DNA from: an uncultured Gammaproteobacteria bacterium
GTDB lineage: Bacteria; Pseudomonadota; Gammaproteobacteria; HK1
NCBI GenBank assembly: GCA_958295465.1
Contig: OY282353.1
Location: 3,959,001-4,023,000, forward strand
Reading direction: 5' to 3'
DNA: 64,000 nucleotides
Part shown: positions 16,459 to 26,439 of the stretch, piece after piece
How positions within the stretch are numbered: position 1 is the stretch's first letter
How the letters are laid out: the number at the start of each line of letters is the position of its first letter
Made by a program: the position numbers and the translations under genes
The notes under the pieces: model-generated
Told to the model about the DNA's origin: nothing
What the model saw: the letters and a program-made list of their open reading frames with translations, nothing else
The model's database searches: none

Positions 16459-17469
16459 ATGAAGGTTCTTCTCACCGGGGCGGCCGGATTCATCGGCGCC
16501 GCGCTCGCGCTTCGCCTGCTCGAGCGTGGCGACGAGGTCGTGGGCATCGACAATCTCGATCCGTACTACGATGTCGCTCTCAAGCAGGCGCGGCTCGACC
16601 GGACCCGGGCGTTCCCACGCTTCCGCGACGTGCGCGCCGACGTCACGGACTGCGCGGCGGTCGCGGAGATCTTCGCGCGCGAACGGCCCGAAGCGGTCGT
16701 CAACCTCGCCGCGCAAGCCGGCGTCCGGTACTCGCTGGAGAACCCTCACGCCTACGTCGACACCAACCTCGCCGGCTTCGTCAACGTCCTCGAAGGATGC
16801 CGTCGCCATCGTGTCGCCCATCTCGTCTATGCATCCTCGAGCTCCGTGTACGGCGCCAACCGGACCCTGCCGTTCTCGGAGCGGCACAACGTCGACCATC
16901 CGCTGTCGCTCTACGCGGCCAGCAAGAAGGCCAACGAGATGATGGCCCACTGCTACAGCCACCTGTTCGGACTCCCCGCGACCGGGCTGCGGTTCTTCAC
17001 CGTCTACGGACCGTGGGGCCGTCCCGACATGGCGCTGTTCCTGTTCACCCGCAACATCCTCGAAGGCCGCCCCATCGACGTGTTCAACCACGGCCGGCAC
17101 CACCGGGACTTCACCTACGTCGACGACATCGTCGAGGGCGTGGTCCGGGTCCTCGATCGCCCCGCGGCCCCGGACGGAGACTGGCACGGGGAGTCGCCCG
17201 ACCCGGCCACCAGCGCCGCACCGCACCGGATCTACAACATCGGCAACGGCGAATGCGTGGCGCTGGAGCGCTACATCGAGGTGCTGGAGGCATGCCTGGG
17301 CCGGAAGGCGGAGAGGAACCTCCTGCCCTTGCAGCCCGGCGACGTCCCCGACACGCTGGCTGACGTCGGCGATCTGGCCAGGGACATCGGCTACCGGCCG
17401 AACACTCCGGTCGAAGTCGGGGTCCGGCGTTTCGTGGACTGGTACAAGGCGTTCTACGGGGTCTGCTGA
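16459..17469 (+). CDS. UDP-glucuronate 4-epimerase-type NAD-dependent epimerase
   Basis: A 336-residue short-chain dehydrogenase/reductase-family sugar epimerase, cytoplasmic. Shows the NAD-binding GAAGFIG (7-13), DNLDPYYD, the SSSVYG strand, and the catalytic Y152xxxK156 pair in [10 protein letters not shown]. The sequence [19 protein letters not shown] is characteristic of the CapI/UDP-glucuronate 4-epimerase group, which converts UDP-glucuronate to UDP-galacturonate. The stop overlaps the next start by one base (tgatg). Neighbouring UDP-sugar dehydrogenases and galU supply the substrate, so the set makes precursors for an acidic surface polysaccharide. Confidence 0.9.
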   Translation: MKVLLTGAAGFIGAALALRLLERGDEVVGIDNLDPYYDVALKQARLDRTRAFPRFRDVRADVTDCAAVAEIFARERPEAVVNLAAQAGVRYSLENPHAYVDTNLAGFVNVLEGCRRHRVAHLVYASSSSVYGANRTLPFSERHNVDHPLSLYAASKKANEMMAHCYSHLFGLPATGLRFFTVYGPWGRPDMALFLFTRNILEGRPIDVFNHGRHHRDFTYVDDIVEGVVRVLDRPAAPDGDWHGESPDPATSAAPHRIYNIGNGECVALERYIEVLEACLGRKAERNLLPLQPGDVPDTLADVGDLARDIGYRPNTPVEVGVRRFVDWYKAFYGVC

Positions 17470-18755
17470 TGGGGCACGGGCGGACCATCTCGGTCATCGG
17501 GCTCGGATACGTCGGGCTGCCGGTGGCGGTCGCGTTCGGGGAACGGTCGCGCGTCGTCGGCTTCGACGTCGACGCCGCCCGGGTGGAGGAGCTGCGCCGG
17601 GGGGTGGACCGCAACCGTGAGGTCGAACCGGCCGATCTCGCCGCGGCCGACGTGCATTTCACGAGCGATGCGGAGGCGTTGCGCGAGGCGGACTTCCACG
17701 TCGTCACGGTGCCGACCCCGGTCGACGGGACCCACCGGCCGGATCTGCACCCGCTCCTCGGCGCCGCGCGTACCGTGGGGCAGCGGCTCAAGGCCGGCGA
17801 CATCGTGGTGTTCGAATCCACGGTCTACCCCGGAGCGACGGAGGAGGACTGCGTCCCGGTGCTCGAAGAGGCGTCGGGGCTGGCGTGCGGGGCGGACTTC
17901 ACGGTCGGCTACTCGCCGGAGCGCATCAACCCCGGCGATCGGGAGCGCGTTTTCACACGGATCCCGAAGATCGTGGCCGGGCAGGACGCGACGACCCTCG
18001 AAGTGGTTGCCGGTGTGTACGAGTCGGTGGTGACCGCGGGCGTCCACCGCGTCGCGTCGATCCGGGTGGCGGAGGCGGCGAAGGTCATCGAGAATACGCA
18101 GCGCGACCTCAACATCGCCCTGATGAACGAGCTGGCCCTGATCTTCGGGCGGATGGGCATCGACACCCGCGACGTGCTCGCCGCCGCCGGCACCAAGTGG
18201 AACTTCCACCCCTTCGCCCCCGGCCTCGTCGGCGGACACTGCATCGGGGTCGATTCCTACTACCTGACGCACAAGGCGGCGGTGCTGGGCTACCACCCGC
18301 AGGTCATCCTCGCGGGCCGGCGCATCAACGACGGGATGGGCGCCCATGTCGCCGGACAGGCGGTGAAGGCCCTGGTCCGGCGCGGCGCCGCGATGCGCGG
18401 AGCGGTGGTGACGGTTCTCGGGTTCACGTTCAAGGAGAACGTCTCCGATCTGCGCAACACGCGGGTGATCGACGTCGTGCGCGAGCTGGAGGGCTATGGA
18501 CTGGACGTCCAGGTGCACGACCCCCGCGCCGATCCGGAGGAAGCGCGTCGCGAGTACGGGGTCGAGATCGCCGCGGCAGAGGCGTTGCGCCCGGCCGATG
18601 CGGTGATCCTGGCCGTCGCCCATGACGAGATCGTCGCCGGGGGCTGGGCCGGGGTCACGACCCTTCTGCGCGACGCGCGGGGGTCCGTCATCGACGTGAA
18701 AGGCGTGCTCGACCGGGCGTCCCGCCCCGGCGGGGTCGATCTCCGGCGGCTCTAG
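17469..18755 (+). CDS. UDP-sugar 6-dehydrogenase, TviB/WbpA type
   Basis: A 428-residue nucleotide-sugar dehydrogenase that oxidises a UDP-hexose or UDP-N-acetylhexosamine at C6 to the uronic acid using two NAD+. NAD-binding VIGLGYVGLPVAVAFG is near the start; the catalytic cysteine is C258 in GLVGGHCIGVDSYYL, the wording typical of the TviB/VipA/WbpA branch rather than of Ugd. It is translationally coupled to the epimerase. A second dehydrogenase of the Ugd branch follows 280 bp downstream, so this one likely handles an N-acetylated sugar; that substrate split is inference. Confidence 0.9.
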   Translation: MGHGRTISVIGLGYVGLPVAVAFGERSRVVGFDVDAARVEELRRGVDRNREVEPADLAAADVHFTSDAEALREADFHVVTVPTPVDGTHRPDLHPLLGAARTVGQRLKAGDIVVFESTVYPGATEEDCVPVLEEASGLACGADFTVGYSPERINPGDRERVFTRIPKIVAGQDATTLEVVAGVYESVVTAGVHRVASIRVAEAAKVIENTQRDLNIALMNELALIFGRMGIDTRDVLAAAGTKWNFHPFAPGLVGGHCIGVDSYYLTHKAAVLGYHPQVILAGRRINDGMGAHVAGQAVKALVRRGAAMRGAVVTVLGFTFKENVSDLRNTRVIDVVRELEGYGLDVQVHDPRADPEEARREYGVEIAAAEALRPADAVILAVAHDEIVAGGWAGVTTLLRDARGSVIDVKGVLDRASRPGGVDLRRL

Positions 18756-18883
18756 CGCCTTGGCGATCGGATCCCATACGCAATGTCAAAGAGGCTCATG
18801 GACAGGTCCCCAGCGTCCAGTCATGCCAGAGCAGGGCGGATCCACTGGGCACGGCGCGTCTTGCAGGCGGCGCGTCTTGCGAC

Positions 18884-18956
18884 GCGGGCGTCTCGCCCGC
18901 TTTGCCTTGCGGAGGACTGTGGCGGGCTTTCAGCCCGCTTGCGGGCGAGACGCCCG
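18884..18956. repeat. Cluster of three GC-rich palindromes
   Basis: Three inverted repeats lie back to back: gcgggcgtctcgcccgc (18884-18900), gcgggctttcagcccgc (18922-18938) and gcgggcgagacgcccg (18941-18956). The first and third are also inverted copies of one another and could pair to form a larger stem. The cluster fills much of the 278-bp gap between the two UDP-sugar dehydrogenase genes. It may be a REP-like dispersed element or act in mRNA stability; no T-run supports simple termination. Confidence 0.7.
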
Positions 18957-19033
18957 TGTCCCCACGGGACATGCCGCCTCCAGGATCGGGACCGACCCTT
19001 GGCTCCGGCTGCGACGGATCGGGATGAAGCCTG

Positions 19034-20341
19034 ATGAACATCGCGATGATCGGCTCGGGCTACGTCGGCCTCGTCTCGGGGGCGTGCTTCTCCGAGTTCG
19101 GCGCCTCGGTGACCTGCATCGACATCGATGCATCGAAGATCGCCCGGCTCGAGGAGGGCCGGATCCCCATCTACGAGCCCGGTCTCGACGAGCTCGTCGC
19201 CCGCAACGTCGAGCAGGGGCGATTGCGCTTCACCACCGGGTTCGAGGAGGCGGTCAGCGAGGCGGAGCTGATCTTCATCGCGGTGGGCACGCCGTCGCGC
19301 CGCGGGGACGGGCATGCCGACCTGTCGTTCGTGTACGACGCGGCGCGCCGGATCGCTCCGTTCCTGCGCGATTACAGCGTGGTCGTGGACAAGTCCACCG
19401 TCCCTGTCGGCACCGCACGGCAGGTCAAGCGGATCGTGGCGGAGATCAACCCGGAGGCGGACTTCGACGTCGCCTCGAATCCGGAGTTCCTCCGCGAAGG
19501 CGCGGCGATCGGCGACTTCACGCACCCCGACCGGATCGTCATCGGTGTCGAGAGCGACCGGGCCGAGGCCCGGCTGCGCGCGCTGTACCGGCCGCTGAAC
19601 CTCATCGAGGTCCCGATCGTCGTCACGGACCTGGAGACGGCGGAGCTCGTCAAGTACGCCGCCAACGCTTTCCTCGCGACGAAGATCAGCTTCATCAACG
19701 AGATGGCGGCGCTGTGCGAGGCGCTGGGCGCCGACGTGCACGACGTGGCGCGCGGCATGGGGCTCGACGGGCGCATCGGGCGCAAGTTCCTGCACCCGGG
19801 GCCCGGGTACGGAGGCTCCTGCTTCCCCAAGGACGCCCTCGCCCTGGTGCGCACCGCGCAGGAGTGCGGATCGCCCAGCCGGATCGTCGAGTCCGTGGTC
19901 GAGGTCAACGCGGCGCAACGCGCCCGGATGGCCGCCAAGATCCGCGGCGCGCTCGGCGGGGATGAGGCCGGGAAGGTGATCGCAGTGCTCGGACTGACCT
20001 TCAAGCCGGACACCGACGACATGCGCGATGCCCCCGCGCTGGCGATCCTTCCTCCTCTCGTCGAGAGGGGTGCGCGGGTTCGGGCGACGGACCCGCAGGG
20101 CGTCCCGGAGGCGAAGACCCTGCTGCCCGACTCCGTCGAGTACGTCGAGGACGCCTACGAGGCCCTCGACGGCGCCGACGCGGTCGTGCTCCTCACGGAG
20201 TGGAACGTGTACCGGGGTCTCGACCTGAAGGAAATGAGGCGGCGGATGCGGGGGAGGGTGTTCGTCGACCTGCGCAACGTCTACGAGCCGGAACAGATGC
20301 GCGCCCTGGGGTTCGAGTACACGTGCGTCGGACGCGGGTGA
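19034..20341 (+). CDS. ugd: UDP-glucose 6-dehydrogenase
   Basis: A 435-residue enzyme converting UDP-glucose to UDP-glucuronate. [20 protein letters not shown] contains the Rossmann motif, EPGLDELV and STVPVGTA are diagnostic, and the catalytic cysteine is C263 in [11 protein letters not shown]. Length and start are standard for Ugd. It lies between the TviB-type dehydrogenase and galU on the plus strand, with gaps of over 200 bp on each side, so it may have its own promoter. Its product is the substrate of the epimerase at 16459. Confidence 0.95.
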   Translation: MNIAMIGSGYVGLVSGACFSEFGASVTCIDIDASKIARLEEGRIPIYEPGLDELVARNVEQGRLRFTTGFEEAVSEAELIFIAVGTPSRRGDGHADLSFVYDAARRIAPFLRDYSVVVDKSTVPVGTARQVKRIVAEINPEADFDVASNPEFLREGAAIGDFTHPDRIVIGVESDRAEARLRALYRPLNLIEVPIVVTDLETAELVKYAANAFLATKISFINEMAALCEALGADVHDVARGMGLDGRIGRKFLHPGPGYGGSCFPKDALALVRTAQECGSPSRIVESVVEVNAAQRARMAAKIRGALGGDEAGKVIAVLGLTFKPDTDDMRDAPALAILPPLVERGARVRATDPQGVPEAKTLLPDSVEYVEDAYEALDGADAVVLLTEWNVYRGLDLKEMRRRMRGRVFVDLRNVYEPEQMRALGFEYTCVGRG

Positions 20342-20400
20342 ACCCGGCGGCGTGGCCGGGAGCGGGGGACGCGCACCGCCGCCGCGAGGCCGCATCCAGG

Positions 20401-20500
20401 GATCGAGTGGCGGCCCTTTGCATCGGGCGGCGGCGCTTGCCGCCGCGCATGCACGCCCGCGGACTGGGAGGCGGCCTTTTGCATCGAGTGCCGGCGCTCA
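20401..20500 (+). repeat. Imperfect direct repeat between ugd and galU
   Basis: Two similar segments, ggcggccctttgcatcgggc... at about 20408 and ggcggccttttgcatcgagt... at about 20470, repeat roughly 30 bases with a few changes, about 62 bases apart. They lie in the 217-bp gap ahead of galU. Function unknown; they may be a degenerate tandem repeat rather than regulatory sites. Confidence 0.5.
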
Positions 20501-20558
20501 CCTCCCGGCGCGGGTGTATACCCGCGGTATCTCCGTATTCTGCGAGGGCAGGGCGGCG

Positions 20559-21428
20559 ATGAAGAGGCTCCGAAAGGCGGTATTCCCGGTGGCGGGTCTC
20601 GGCACCCGGTTCCTGCCGGCGACGAAGGCGCTCCCGAAGGAGATGCTTCCCGTCGTCGACAAGCCCCTCATCCAGTACGCGGCGGAGGAGGCGGTCGAGG
20701 CCGGGATCGACCATCTCGTATTCGTGACCGGGCATACCAAGAAGGCGATCGAGGACCACTTCGACCGCTCGCCGGAGCTGGAGGCGGCCCTGGAGGCGAA
20801 GGGGCGGGACGAGCTGCTCGAGCGCGTGCGGTCGATCCTCCCGAGCCGCGCGACCTGCCTGTACATCCGCCAGCCCGCGCCGCTGGGGCTCGGCCACGCG
20901 GTGCTGTGCGCGCGTCCGGCGATCGGCAACGAGCCCTTCGCGGTGCTTCTACCCGACGACCTCGTCGATTGCGACGGCCCCGGATGCATCGCGCAGATGG
21001 CGCGGCGCTTCGAATCCGCCGGTCATGCCCTGATCGCGGTGCAGTCCGTGCCGCGGGAGGAGACCGACCGCTACGGCATCGTGAGCCTGGCGCCGCCGGA
21101 TGGGGGCGGCAGCCGGATCCGGGGCATCGTGGAGAAGCCGGCGCCGGCGCAGGCCCCCTCGACGCTGGGGGTGGTGGGACGGTACGTGCTGACCCCGGGG
21201 ATCTTCAACGCACTGGAGAATACGGCGGCAGGGGCGGGCGGAGAGATCCAGCTCACCGACGCGATCGCGGCGTTGCTCGAGCGCGAGACGGTCGGCGCGT
21301 TCCCCTTCGAGGGGACGCGCTACGACTGCGGCTCGAAGGGCGGGTTCCTGGCCGCGAACATCCGGCTCGCGCTCAGGCGACCCGAGCTTCGCGCCGTGGT
21401 GCAGGCGTCTGCCCGGGAGGACGGCTGA
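20559..21428 (+). CDS. galU: UTP--glucose-1-phosphate uridylyltransferase
   Basis: A 289-residue enzyme making UDP-glucose from UTP and glucose-1-phosphate. The nucleotide-binding start [20 protein letters not shown], then [12 protein letters not shown], and [15 protein letters not shown] near the C-terminus are all GalU hallmarks. It supplies both dehydrogenases upstream and closes the UDP-sugar block. The 3' end faces the homocysteine methyltransferase gene with a 9-bp gap. An upstream in-frame extension exists but lacks conserved sequence; the ATG at 20559 gives the standard start. Confidence 0.95.
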   Translation: MKRLRKAVFPVAGLGTRFLPATKALPKEMLPVVDKPLIQYAAEEAVEAGIDHLVFVTGHTKKAIEDHFDRSPELEAALEAKGRDELLERVRSILPSRATCLYIRQPAPLGLGHAVLCARPAIGNEPFAVLLPDDLVDCDGPGCIAQMARRFESAGHALIAVQSVPREETDRYGIVSLAPPDGGGSRIRGIVEKPAPAQAPSTLGVVGRYVLTPGIFNALENTAAGAGGEIQLTDAIAALLERETVGAFPFEGTRYDCGSKGGFLAANIRLALRRPELRAVVQASAREDG

Positions 21429-21437
21429 GAGCCGCCG

Positions 21438-22469
21438 TCAGGCGGGGCGCCGCCGGCGGCGCCCCGGAGGCGGCGTATCTTCTTTCGCGTGGGCGACCGC
21501 CGCCTCGGTCCCGGCCGTGACCGTCAGCGGGCCGAGCCGCGCCTCGATCGCCGCATGATCCGGCACCGCAGCCCGCGGGCGCCGTTCCAGCGCATCGCGC
21601 ATCGCCCCGAGATGGGATGCCGTCGTACCGCAGCAGCCGCCGATGATTCGCGCGCCGGCATCCCGAGCCATGCAGGCGTACGCGGCCATGAGCTCCGGGG
21701 TCCCGTCGTATCGCACCTGCATGTCAGGGCCCATCCGGGGGAGCCCGCAGTTGCTCTTCGCGACGATGATCGTCTCTCGTTCCGCGGTTGCCCGAATTCC
21801 GAGAATCGAATCGAGGAGCTGGGCGGGGCCCACGCCGCAGTTCGCTCCGATCCCGAGGGGCCGATGCGCCTTGCAGGGCGCGAGATTCGGCAAATCCCGG
21901 GGCCGGATGCCCATCATCGTGCGGCCGCCGGTATCGAACGTCATGGTCGCAAGGAACGGCAACCCGACCTCCCCGACCGCGAGAATCGCCGCTTCAAGCT
22001 CGTTCTCGGCATACATCGTCTCGATCCACGCCACGTCCACGCCACCGCGCCGGAGACCCTCGGCCTGCTCGGCGAAGGCTTCGATCGCCTCGGTGCGGGT
22101 GCGTTCGCCGAGCGGCGCCAGGACGTCCCCGGTCGGCCCCATGGAGCCGGCGACGACGACCGTCCGGCTTGCCGCATCCGAAACGCGGCGTGCGATTCCC
22201 GCCCCCGATTCGTTGATTTCGAGAACCCGATGTCCAAGGCCGTGCAGCGCCAGCCGATATCGATTTGCGCCGAACGTATTGGTGAGGATGATGTCGGCTC
22301 CCGCTGCGGCCATGCCCTGGTGGACGGACGCGATCTTCGCCGGATGGTCAACGTTCCACCGCTCGCCACATGCGCCGCCGGTCAGTCCGAGATCGAACAG
22401 ATTGGTGCCCATCGCACCGTCCGCGAGGAGCCACTCGCGTTCGATCAGCAGGGCTTCGAGTGGATGCAT
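21438..22469 (-). CDS. Homocysteine S-methyltransferase family (betaine-type)
   Basis: A 343-residue zinc-dependent methyltransferase of the Pfam homocysteine S-methyltransferase family. It starts MHPLEALLIEREWLLADGAM; GTNLFDLGLTGG follows the DGAMGT motif, and the zinc cysteines are in GANCGVG and IIGGCCGTTASHL. The arrangement resembles bacterial betaine- or S-methylmethionine-homocysteine methyltransferases that regenerate methionine. An in-frame ATG at 22523 would add 18 residues; neither start has a good ribosome site. An AT-rich block with TATAAT on the minus strand (about 22532-22545) is a likely promoter. The methyl donor is not predictable. Confidence 0.85.
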   Translation of the reverse strand: MHPLEALLIEREWLLADGAMGTNLFDLGLTGGACGERWNVDHPAKIASVHQGMAAAGADIILTNTFGANRYRLALHGLGHRVLEINESGAGIARRVSDAASRTVVVAGSMGPTGDVLAPLGERTRTEAIEAFAEQAEGLRRGGVDVAWIETMYAENELEAAILAVGEVGLPFLATMTFDTGGRTMMGIRPRDLPNLAPCKAHRPLGIGANCGVGPAQLLDSILGIRATAERETIIVAKSNCGLPRMGPDMQVRYDGTPELMAAYACMARDAGARIIGGCCGTTASHLGAMRDALERRPRAAVPDHAAIEARLGPLTVTAGTEAAVAHAKEDTPPPGRRRRRPA

Positions 22470-22922
22470 CGGCTCGCATTCGTCGTTCGTTTCTGACACG
22501 GGGATTGTTCGTGATGTTCCCATAGGATCATATAATTATAAGAATTATTTCATGTAGAAAATGAGGAAGTATCCGAGGGGTGGGAGCCATCCGGCGCCGG
22601 TTGAGAAACGCCACCTGGTTGCTTCATGGATCGTCGCACATCGGGACGAATCGGGCACGGCCGGCGCGCGGGTGTGCAAGACTTCCGCGCCTCCGCCTCG
22701 CGTACCAGCTCCTCGCCCTGGAGGAGGGCTGTCCGCAGCTCGTCTCCGGAAAGGGAAGCGCCCGTCACATGCATCTCTCCCGGCCCCGTGACCATTCGGC
22801 CACCGCCTCGTATTCGGCGTCGAGCGGTCGTGACGACAGTCCCGGCGGGTGGCGTTCGAGTTCCAGGGGTTTCGGGTAGAATCGCCGACCTCGCCTGCCG
22901 CTGCAATCCGTGACGGAGAACG
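22470..22922. other. Divergent intergenic region
   Basis: This 450-bp gap separates the minus-strand methyltransferase from the plus-strand ferredoxin reductase. At 22528-22556 it has a strikingly AT-rich block (tcatataattataagaatt), the probable promoter of the methyltransferase. A possible 75-codon minus-strand frame ending at 22550 begins MHVTGASLSGDELRTALLQG with coding-like bias only in its first half; it may be a gene remnant. Confidence 0.45.
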
Positions 22923-24131
22923 ATGCCCACCACCATTATCGCCGGTGCCGGCCACGCCGGCGGCCAGACCGCGATCAGCCTGCGTCAGGCCGGGTACGAC
23001 GGCCGGATCATCGTATGCGGCGCCGAGCCGGCGCCCCCGTACCAGCGCCCGCCGCTCTCGAAGAAATACCTGTCCGGCGAGCTCGCGCGGGAGCGCGTAT
23101 TCCTGCGGCCGGAGAGCTTCTATTCCCGTCACGATGTCGAGCTCCGCCTTGGAAACGCGGTCCGCGACGTCGATCCGGCACAGCGGACGGTGGTGCTCGA
23201 CGACGGCGGCTCGCTTTCGTTCACCGACCTGGTGATCGCCACCGGCAGCCGCCCCCGCCGGCTCGACGTCCCCGGCTCCGATCTCGGAAACATCTTCTAT
23301 CTGAGAACGCTCGAAGACGCCGATGCAATCGGGAATGCGCTCGTGGCGGGGCGCAGGCTGGCCGTGGTGGGTGGAGGATACATCGGCCTGGAGATCGCCT
23401 CGACGGCGAAGGGGCTGGGGCTGGAGGTCTGCGTCATCGAAGCCGCGGATCGGATTCTCGGACGGGTGACCGCCCCCGAGATGTCCGGCTACTACGCGCG
23501 CGCCCACCGCGCCCGCGGCGTCCACGTCAAGTTGTCGACCGCGGTCGCCGCCTTCGAAGGAGACGGGACGGTCCGGCGCGTCGACTGCGGAGCCGAGACC
23601 ATCCCCGCCGACGTCGTGGTCATCGGGATCGGCGTCGTCCCCGAGGTGCGGCTCGCGGAATCGGCGGGCATCGCCTGCGACGACGGCATCGTGGTGGACG
23701 AACGATGTGCGACCTCCGCCGCCCACGTCTACGCGGCCGGAGACTGCACCCGCCACCCGAACCCGATCCTCGGCCGCTCGTTGCGGCTCGAATCGGTGCA
23801 CAATGCGCTGGAGCAGGCCAGGACGGCGGCGGCGAACATCGCGGGAACCCCCACGAGATACGAGCAGGCCCCCTGGTTCTGGAGCGACCAGTTCGATCTG
23901 AAGCTCCAGATGGCCGGGATCTCCGACGGGTACGACACCATCGTGCAGCGTGGCTCGATGGACGCGGACGACTTCGCGATGTTCTACTTGAAGGACGGGG
24001 TGCTGATCGCGGTGGACGCGGTCAACCGCCCGCGGGAGTTCATGGCCTGCCGCAAGCTCGTGCCGCAACGCCCGAGCATCGACCCGGTGAAGCTGGCCGA
24101 CGAGTCGATCCCGATGCAGGAGATGGCCTGA
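22923..24131 (+). CDS. FAD-dependent ferredoxin reductase (putidaredoxin-reductase type)
   Basis: A 402-residue flavoprotein passing electrons from NAD(P)H to a [2Fe-2S] ferredoxin. It has two dinucleotide-binding motifs, IIAGAGHAGGQTAISLRQAG (FAD, about 5-24) and VVGGGYIGLEIAS (NAD, about 148), plus VYAAGDCTRHPNP for FAD. The Shine-Dalgarno ggag is about 5 bases ahead. A [2Fe-2S] ferredoxin gene follows after 3 bp, so the pair forms an electron-transfer chain. Such chains serve cytochrome P450s or Rieske oxygenases; no oxygenase is present in the window. Confidence 0.93.
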   Translation: MPTTIIAGAGHAGGQTAISLRQAGYDGRIIVCGAEPAPPYQRPPLSKKYLSGELARERVFLRPESFYSRHDVELRLGNAVRDVDPAQRTVVLDDGGSLSFTDLVIATGSRPRRLDVPGSDLGNIFYLRTLEDADAIGNALVAGRRLAVVGGGYIGLEIASTAKGLGLEVCVIEAADRILGRVTAPEMSGYYARAHRARGVHVKLSTAVAAFEGDGTVRRVDCGAETIPADVVVIGIGVVPEVRLAESAGIACDDGIVVDERCATSAAHVYAAGDCTRHPNPILGRSLRLESVHNALEQARTAAANIAGTPTRYEQAPWFWSDQFDLKLQMAGISDGYDTIVQRGSMDADDFAMFYLKDGVLIAVDAVNRPREFMACRKLVPQRPSIDPVKLADESIPMQEMA

Positions 24132-24134
24132 CGC

Positions 24135-24455
24135 ATGCCGAGAATCACCTTCATTCAACCTGACGGGGCGGCGGCGACGGTGGAGATCGCGAACGGACTT
24201 ACGGTGATGGAAGGGGCGATCGAGAACGACATCACCGGGGTCGTTGCGCAATGTGGGGGAAGCTGCTCCTGCTCGACCTGCCACTGCTACGTCGCGGATG
24301 ACTGGATGCGCGCGTTGCCGCCCCCCGAGGAGGAGGAGTCGGGCCTCATCGAGTTCGCCTGGGAGCCGCGGGAATCCAGCCGTCTCACCTGCCAGATCCG
24401 GGTCACCGACGCGCTCGACGGGCTCGTCCTGCACGTTCCGGCCGAGCAGCTTTGA
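24135..24455 (+). CDS. [2Fe-2S] ferredoxin, adrenodoxin/putidaredoxin type
   Basis: A 106-residue ferredoxin. Cluster ligands follow the C-X5-C-X2-C-X36-C pattern: C40, C46, C49 and C86 within [17 protein letters not shown] and SRLTCQIRV. Two further cysteines (C44, C51) flank the cluster. The product is cytoplasmic and is the natural partner of the reductase encoded 3 bp upstream. The acidic stretch [16 protein letters not shown] is the usual partner-recognition region. moaA follows after 37 bp. Confidence 0.93.
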   Translation: MPRITFIQPDGAAATVEIANGLTVMEGAIENDITGVVAQCGGSCSCSTCHCYVADDWMRALPPPEEEESGLIEFAWEPRESSRLTCQIRVTDALDGLVLHVPAEQL

Positions 24456-24492
24456 TCGACTTCGACCCCGCGGCGGAGGTCCGGGTGGTGCG

Positions 24493-25548
24493 ATGATTCC
24501 GGTACGGATACATGACGAGGCGGAGGGGAGCCGCGATCGATTCGGCCGTCCGCTCCATGACCTCAGAATCTCGGTGACCGACCGGTGCAACTTCCGGTGC
24601 ACCTACTGCATGCCGAAGGAGCTGTTCGGCGCGAGCTACCGCTTCATGCCGCGCAGCGAGCTGCTGTCGTTCGAGGAGATCACCCGGCTGGCGTCGATCT
24701 TCGCCGGGCACGGGGTCCGGAAGATCCGGCTGACCGGCGGGGAGCCGCTCCTGCGCCAGGGGCTCGACGATCTGGTCCGGATGCTGTCCGCGGTCCCGGG
24801 GATCGAGGACCTGACCCTCACCACCAACGGCTCCCTCCTCACCCGGCGGCACGCCCGCTCGTTGCGCGCCGCGGGGCTGAGGCGGCTGACGGTGAGCCTG
24901 GACGCGGTCGACGACGCGGTGTTTTCCTCGATGAACGACGTGGGGTTCCCCGTCGAGCCGGTGCTGGAGGCCATCGAGAACGCCGGGGGGGAGGGCTTGA
25001 GCCCGGTCAAGATCAACATGGTCGTCAAACGGGGCGTGAACGAGCACGACGTCGTGCCGATGGCGGAGCGCTTCAGGGGGACGGCCCACATCGTGCGCTT
25101 CATCGAATACATGGACGTCGGCAACACCAACGGATGGCGCCTGGACGACGTCGTGCCGGCCCGCGAGATCGTCGAGACGATCGGGCGGGCGCATCCGCTC
25201 CGGCCGGTGGAACCGGAGTATCCCGGGGAGGTCGCACGGCGCTGGCGCTATGCCGATGGGGCGGGCGAGATCGGGGTCATCTCATCGGTCACCGCGCCGT
25301 TCTGCGGCGCGTGCACCCGCGCGCGCCTGTCGGCGGAGGGTCGGCTGTACACCTGCCTGTTCGCGAGCGAGGGCTTCGATCTGCGCCGCCTCGTGCGTAG
25401 CGGCGCATCCGACGAGTCCCTGTCCGCGGCGATCGGATCGGTGTGGGGCCGGCGCGACGACCGCTACTCCGAGCTGCGCACCAGCAATACGCCCTCGGAG
25501 CCGCCAACCTCGGAGCGCCGCATCGAGATGTCGTACATCGGGGGATAG
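24493..25548 (+). CDS. moaA: GTP 3',8-cyclase (radical SAM molybdopterin synthesis)
   Basis: A 351-residue radical SAM enzyme for the first step of molybdenum cofactor synthesis, GTP to 3',8-cyclo-7,8-dihydro-GTP. The N-terminal cluster motif is C32-X3-C36-X2-C39 (RCNFRCTYC); the C-terminal cluster cysteines are in [19 protein letters not shown]; and the protein ends in the functional Gly-Gly (MSYIGG). It is on the same strand as aioBA, starting 1.4 kb upstream, consistent with a need for extra cofactor by arsenite oxidase. No other moa genes apart from a moaD-like gene at 39268 are in the window. Confidence 0.95.
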   Translation: MIPVRIHDEAEGSRDRFGRPLHDLRISVTDRCNFRCTYCMPKELFGASYRFMPRSELLSFEEITRLASIFAGHGVRKIRLTGGEPLLRQGLDDLVRMLSAVPGIEDLTLTTNGSLLTRRHARSLRAAGLRRLTVSLDAVDDAVFSSMNDVGFPVEPVLEAIENAGGEGLSPVKINMVVKRGVNEHDVVPMAERFRGTAHIVRFIEYMDVGNTNGWRLDDVVPAREIVETIGRAHPLRPVEPEYPGEVARRWRYADGAGEIGVISSVTAPFCGACTRARLSAEGRLYTCLFASEGFDLRRLVRSGASDESLSAAIGSVWGRRDDRYSELRTSNTPSEPPTSERRIEMSYIGG

Positions 25549-25609
25549 TCTCCGAGAGCCTTGCCGGAAGCCAGAACGGCCGCTCCGGCCACGGGAGACA
25601 AGTCAAATC

Positions 25610-25855
25610 ATGACCGCCAGCACCTTCGACACCCTCAGCGCCGCCCGCGACCTCGAAGCGGCCGGCTTCGAGTCGGCGCAGGCCGAAGCCCTTGCCGCGC
25701 AACTGCGTATCGCGGCAGGCGCGGTCCATGACGCGCTCGCCACCAAGGCTGACTTCGGCGCCGCAATCGCCGGACTCGAAGGCCGTATCTGCCGCGCCTT
25801 GTGGATGCAGGGTGGGGCGATCGCCGCGCTCATCCTCGCCGCCAGGCTGCTTTGA
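25610..25855 (+). CDS. Small coiled-coil membrane-anchored protein (DUF1640/CCDC90-like)
   Basis: An 81-residue protein: MTASTFDTLSAARDLEAAGF, then SAQAEALAAQLRIAAGAVHD as an amphipathic coiled coil, and a C-terminal membrane helix GGAIAALILAARLL. This architecture matches the short CCDC90/DUF1640-type proteins common in Proteobacteria, whose role is unknown. It sits between moaA and aioB on the same strand with gaps of about 60 bp, so it may be co-transcribed with them, though the family has no known link to arsenite oxidation. Confidence 0.75.
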   Translation: MTASTFDTLSAARDLEAAGFESAQAEALAAQLRIAAGAVHDALATKADFGAAIAGLEGRICRALWMQGGAIAALILAARLL

Positions 25856-25908
25856 CCAACACCCGCGGCCGGAACCGGCCGGAGACACATCGGAGCGGAT
25901 CCCCGGAC

Positions 25909-26439
25909 ATGACGGAAGAAGCATACGGATCGGGCCCGGAACGGCATCGGCTGACGAGGCGGCGCTTCATCCGGACGACCGGGGCCGCGGGCGCCGGCGC
26001 GGTCGCGGCGGGCATGATCCCGTCCCGCGCCGCGGCCGCCGGGACGGGGACGGCGGGCTATCCGGTGCAACCGATCGTCGAGCTCTCGGCGCTGGCCCCG
26101 GAAACGACCGTTCCATTCACCTATCCCGACGATCGAGCGCCGGCACTGCTGCTGCGCATGAGCGAGTCGGCGCTCGGCGGGGTCGGGCCGGACTCGAGCA
26201 TCGTCGCGTTCTCGACGCTGTGCACGCACAAGGGCTGCCCGGTGAGCTACAGGCCGGAGCATCGCCTGCTTATCTGTCCCTGCCACTGGAGCACCTTCGA
26301 TCCGGCGAAGGCGGGCGGCCTCGTCATCGGCCAGGCGAGCCAGGCGCTGGCCCGGATCGAGCTTCGCATCGAGTCGGACATGGTGGTCGCGACAGGGGTG
26401 GACGGACTCATCTACGGCCGGCACACGAACCTCATCTGA
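25909..26439 (+). CDS. aioB: Arsenite oxidase small subunit (Rieske)
   Basis: A 176-residue periplasmic Rieske protein. The Tat signal is TRRRFIRTTGAAGAGAVAAG (residues 16-35). [2Fe-2S] ligands are C105-T-H107 in CTHKGC and C123-P-C125-H126 in CPCHWSTFD, including the second cysteines of each box that can form the Rieske disulfide. The ending GLIYGRHTNLI matches AioB proteins. AioB accepts electrons from AioA, and its Tat signal exports the folded heterodimer. aioA follows after 230 bp that are filled by a tandem repeat starting inside the last codons of this gene. Confidence 0.9.
   Translation: MTEEAYGSGPERHRLTRRRFIRTTGAAGAGAVAAGMIPSRAAAAGTGTAGYPVQPIVELSALAPETTVPFTYPDDRAPALLLRMSESALGGVGPDSSIVAFSTLCTHKGCPVSYRPEHRLLICPCHWSTFDPAKAGGLVIGQASQALARIELRIESDMVVATGVDGLIYGRHTNLI

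Noticed and set aside
22550..22774. Minus-strand frame beginning MHVTGASLSGDELRTALLQG
   Set aside because: Only the first 30 codons look coding; the rest is low-bias sequence, and no family was recognised. It may be a remnant but is not strong enough to list as a gene.
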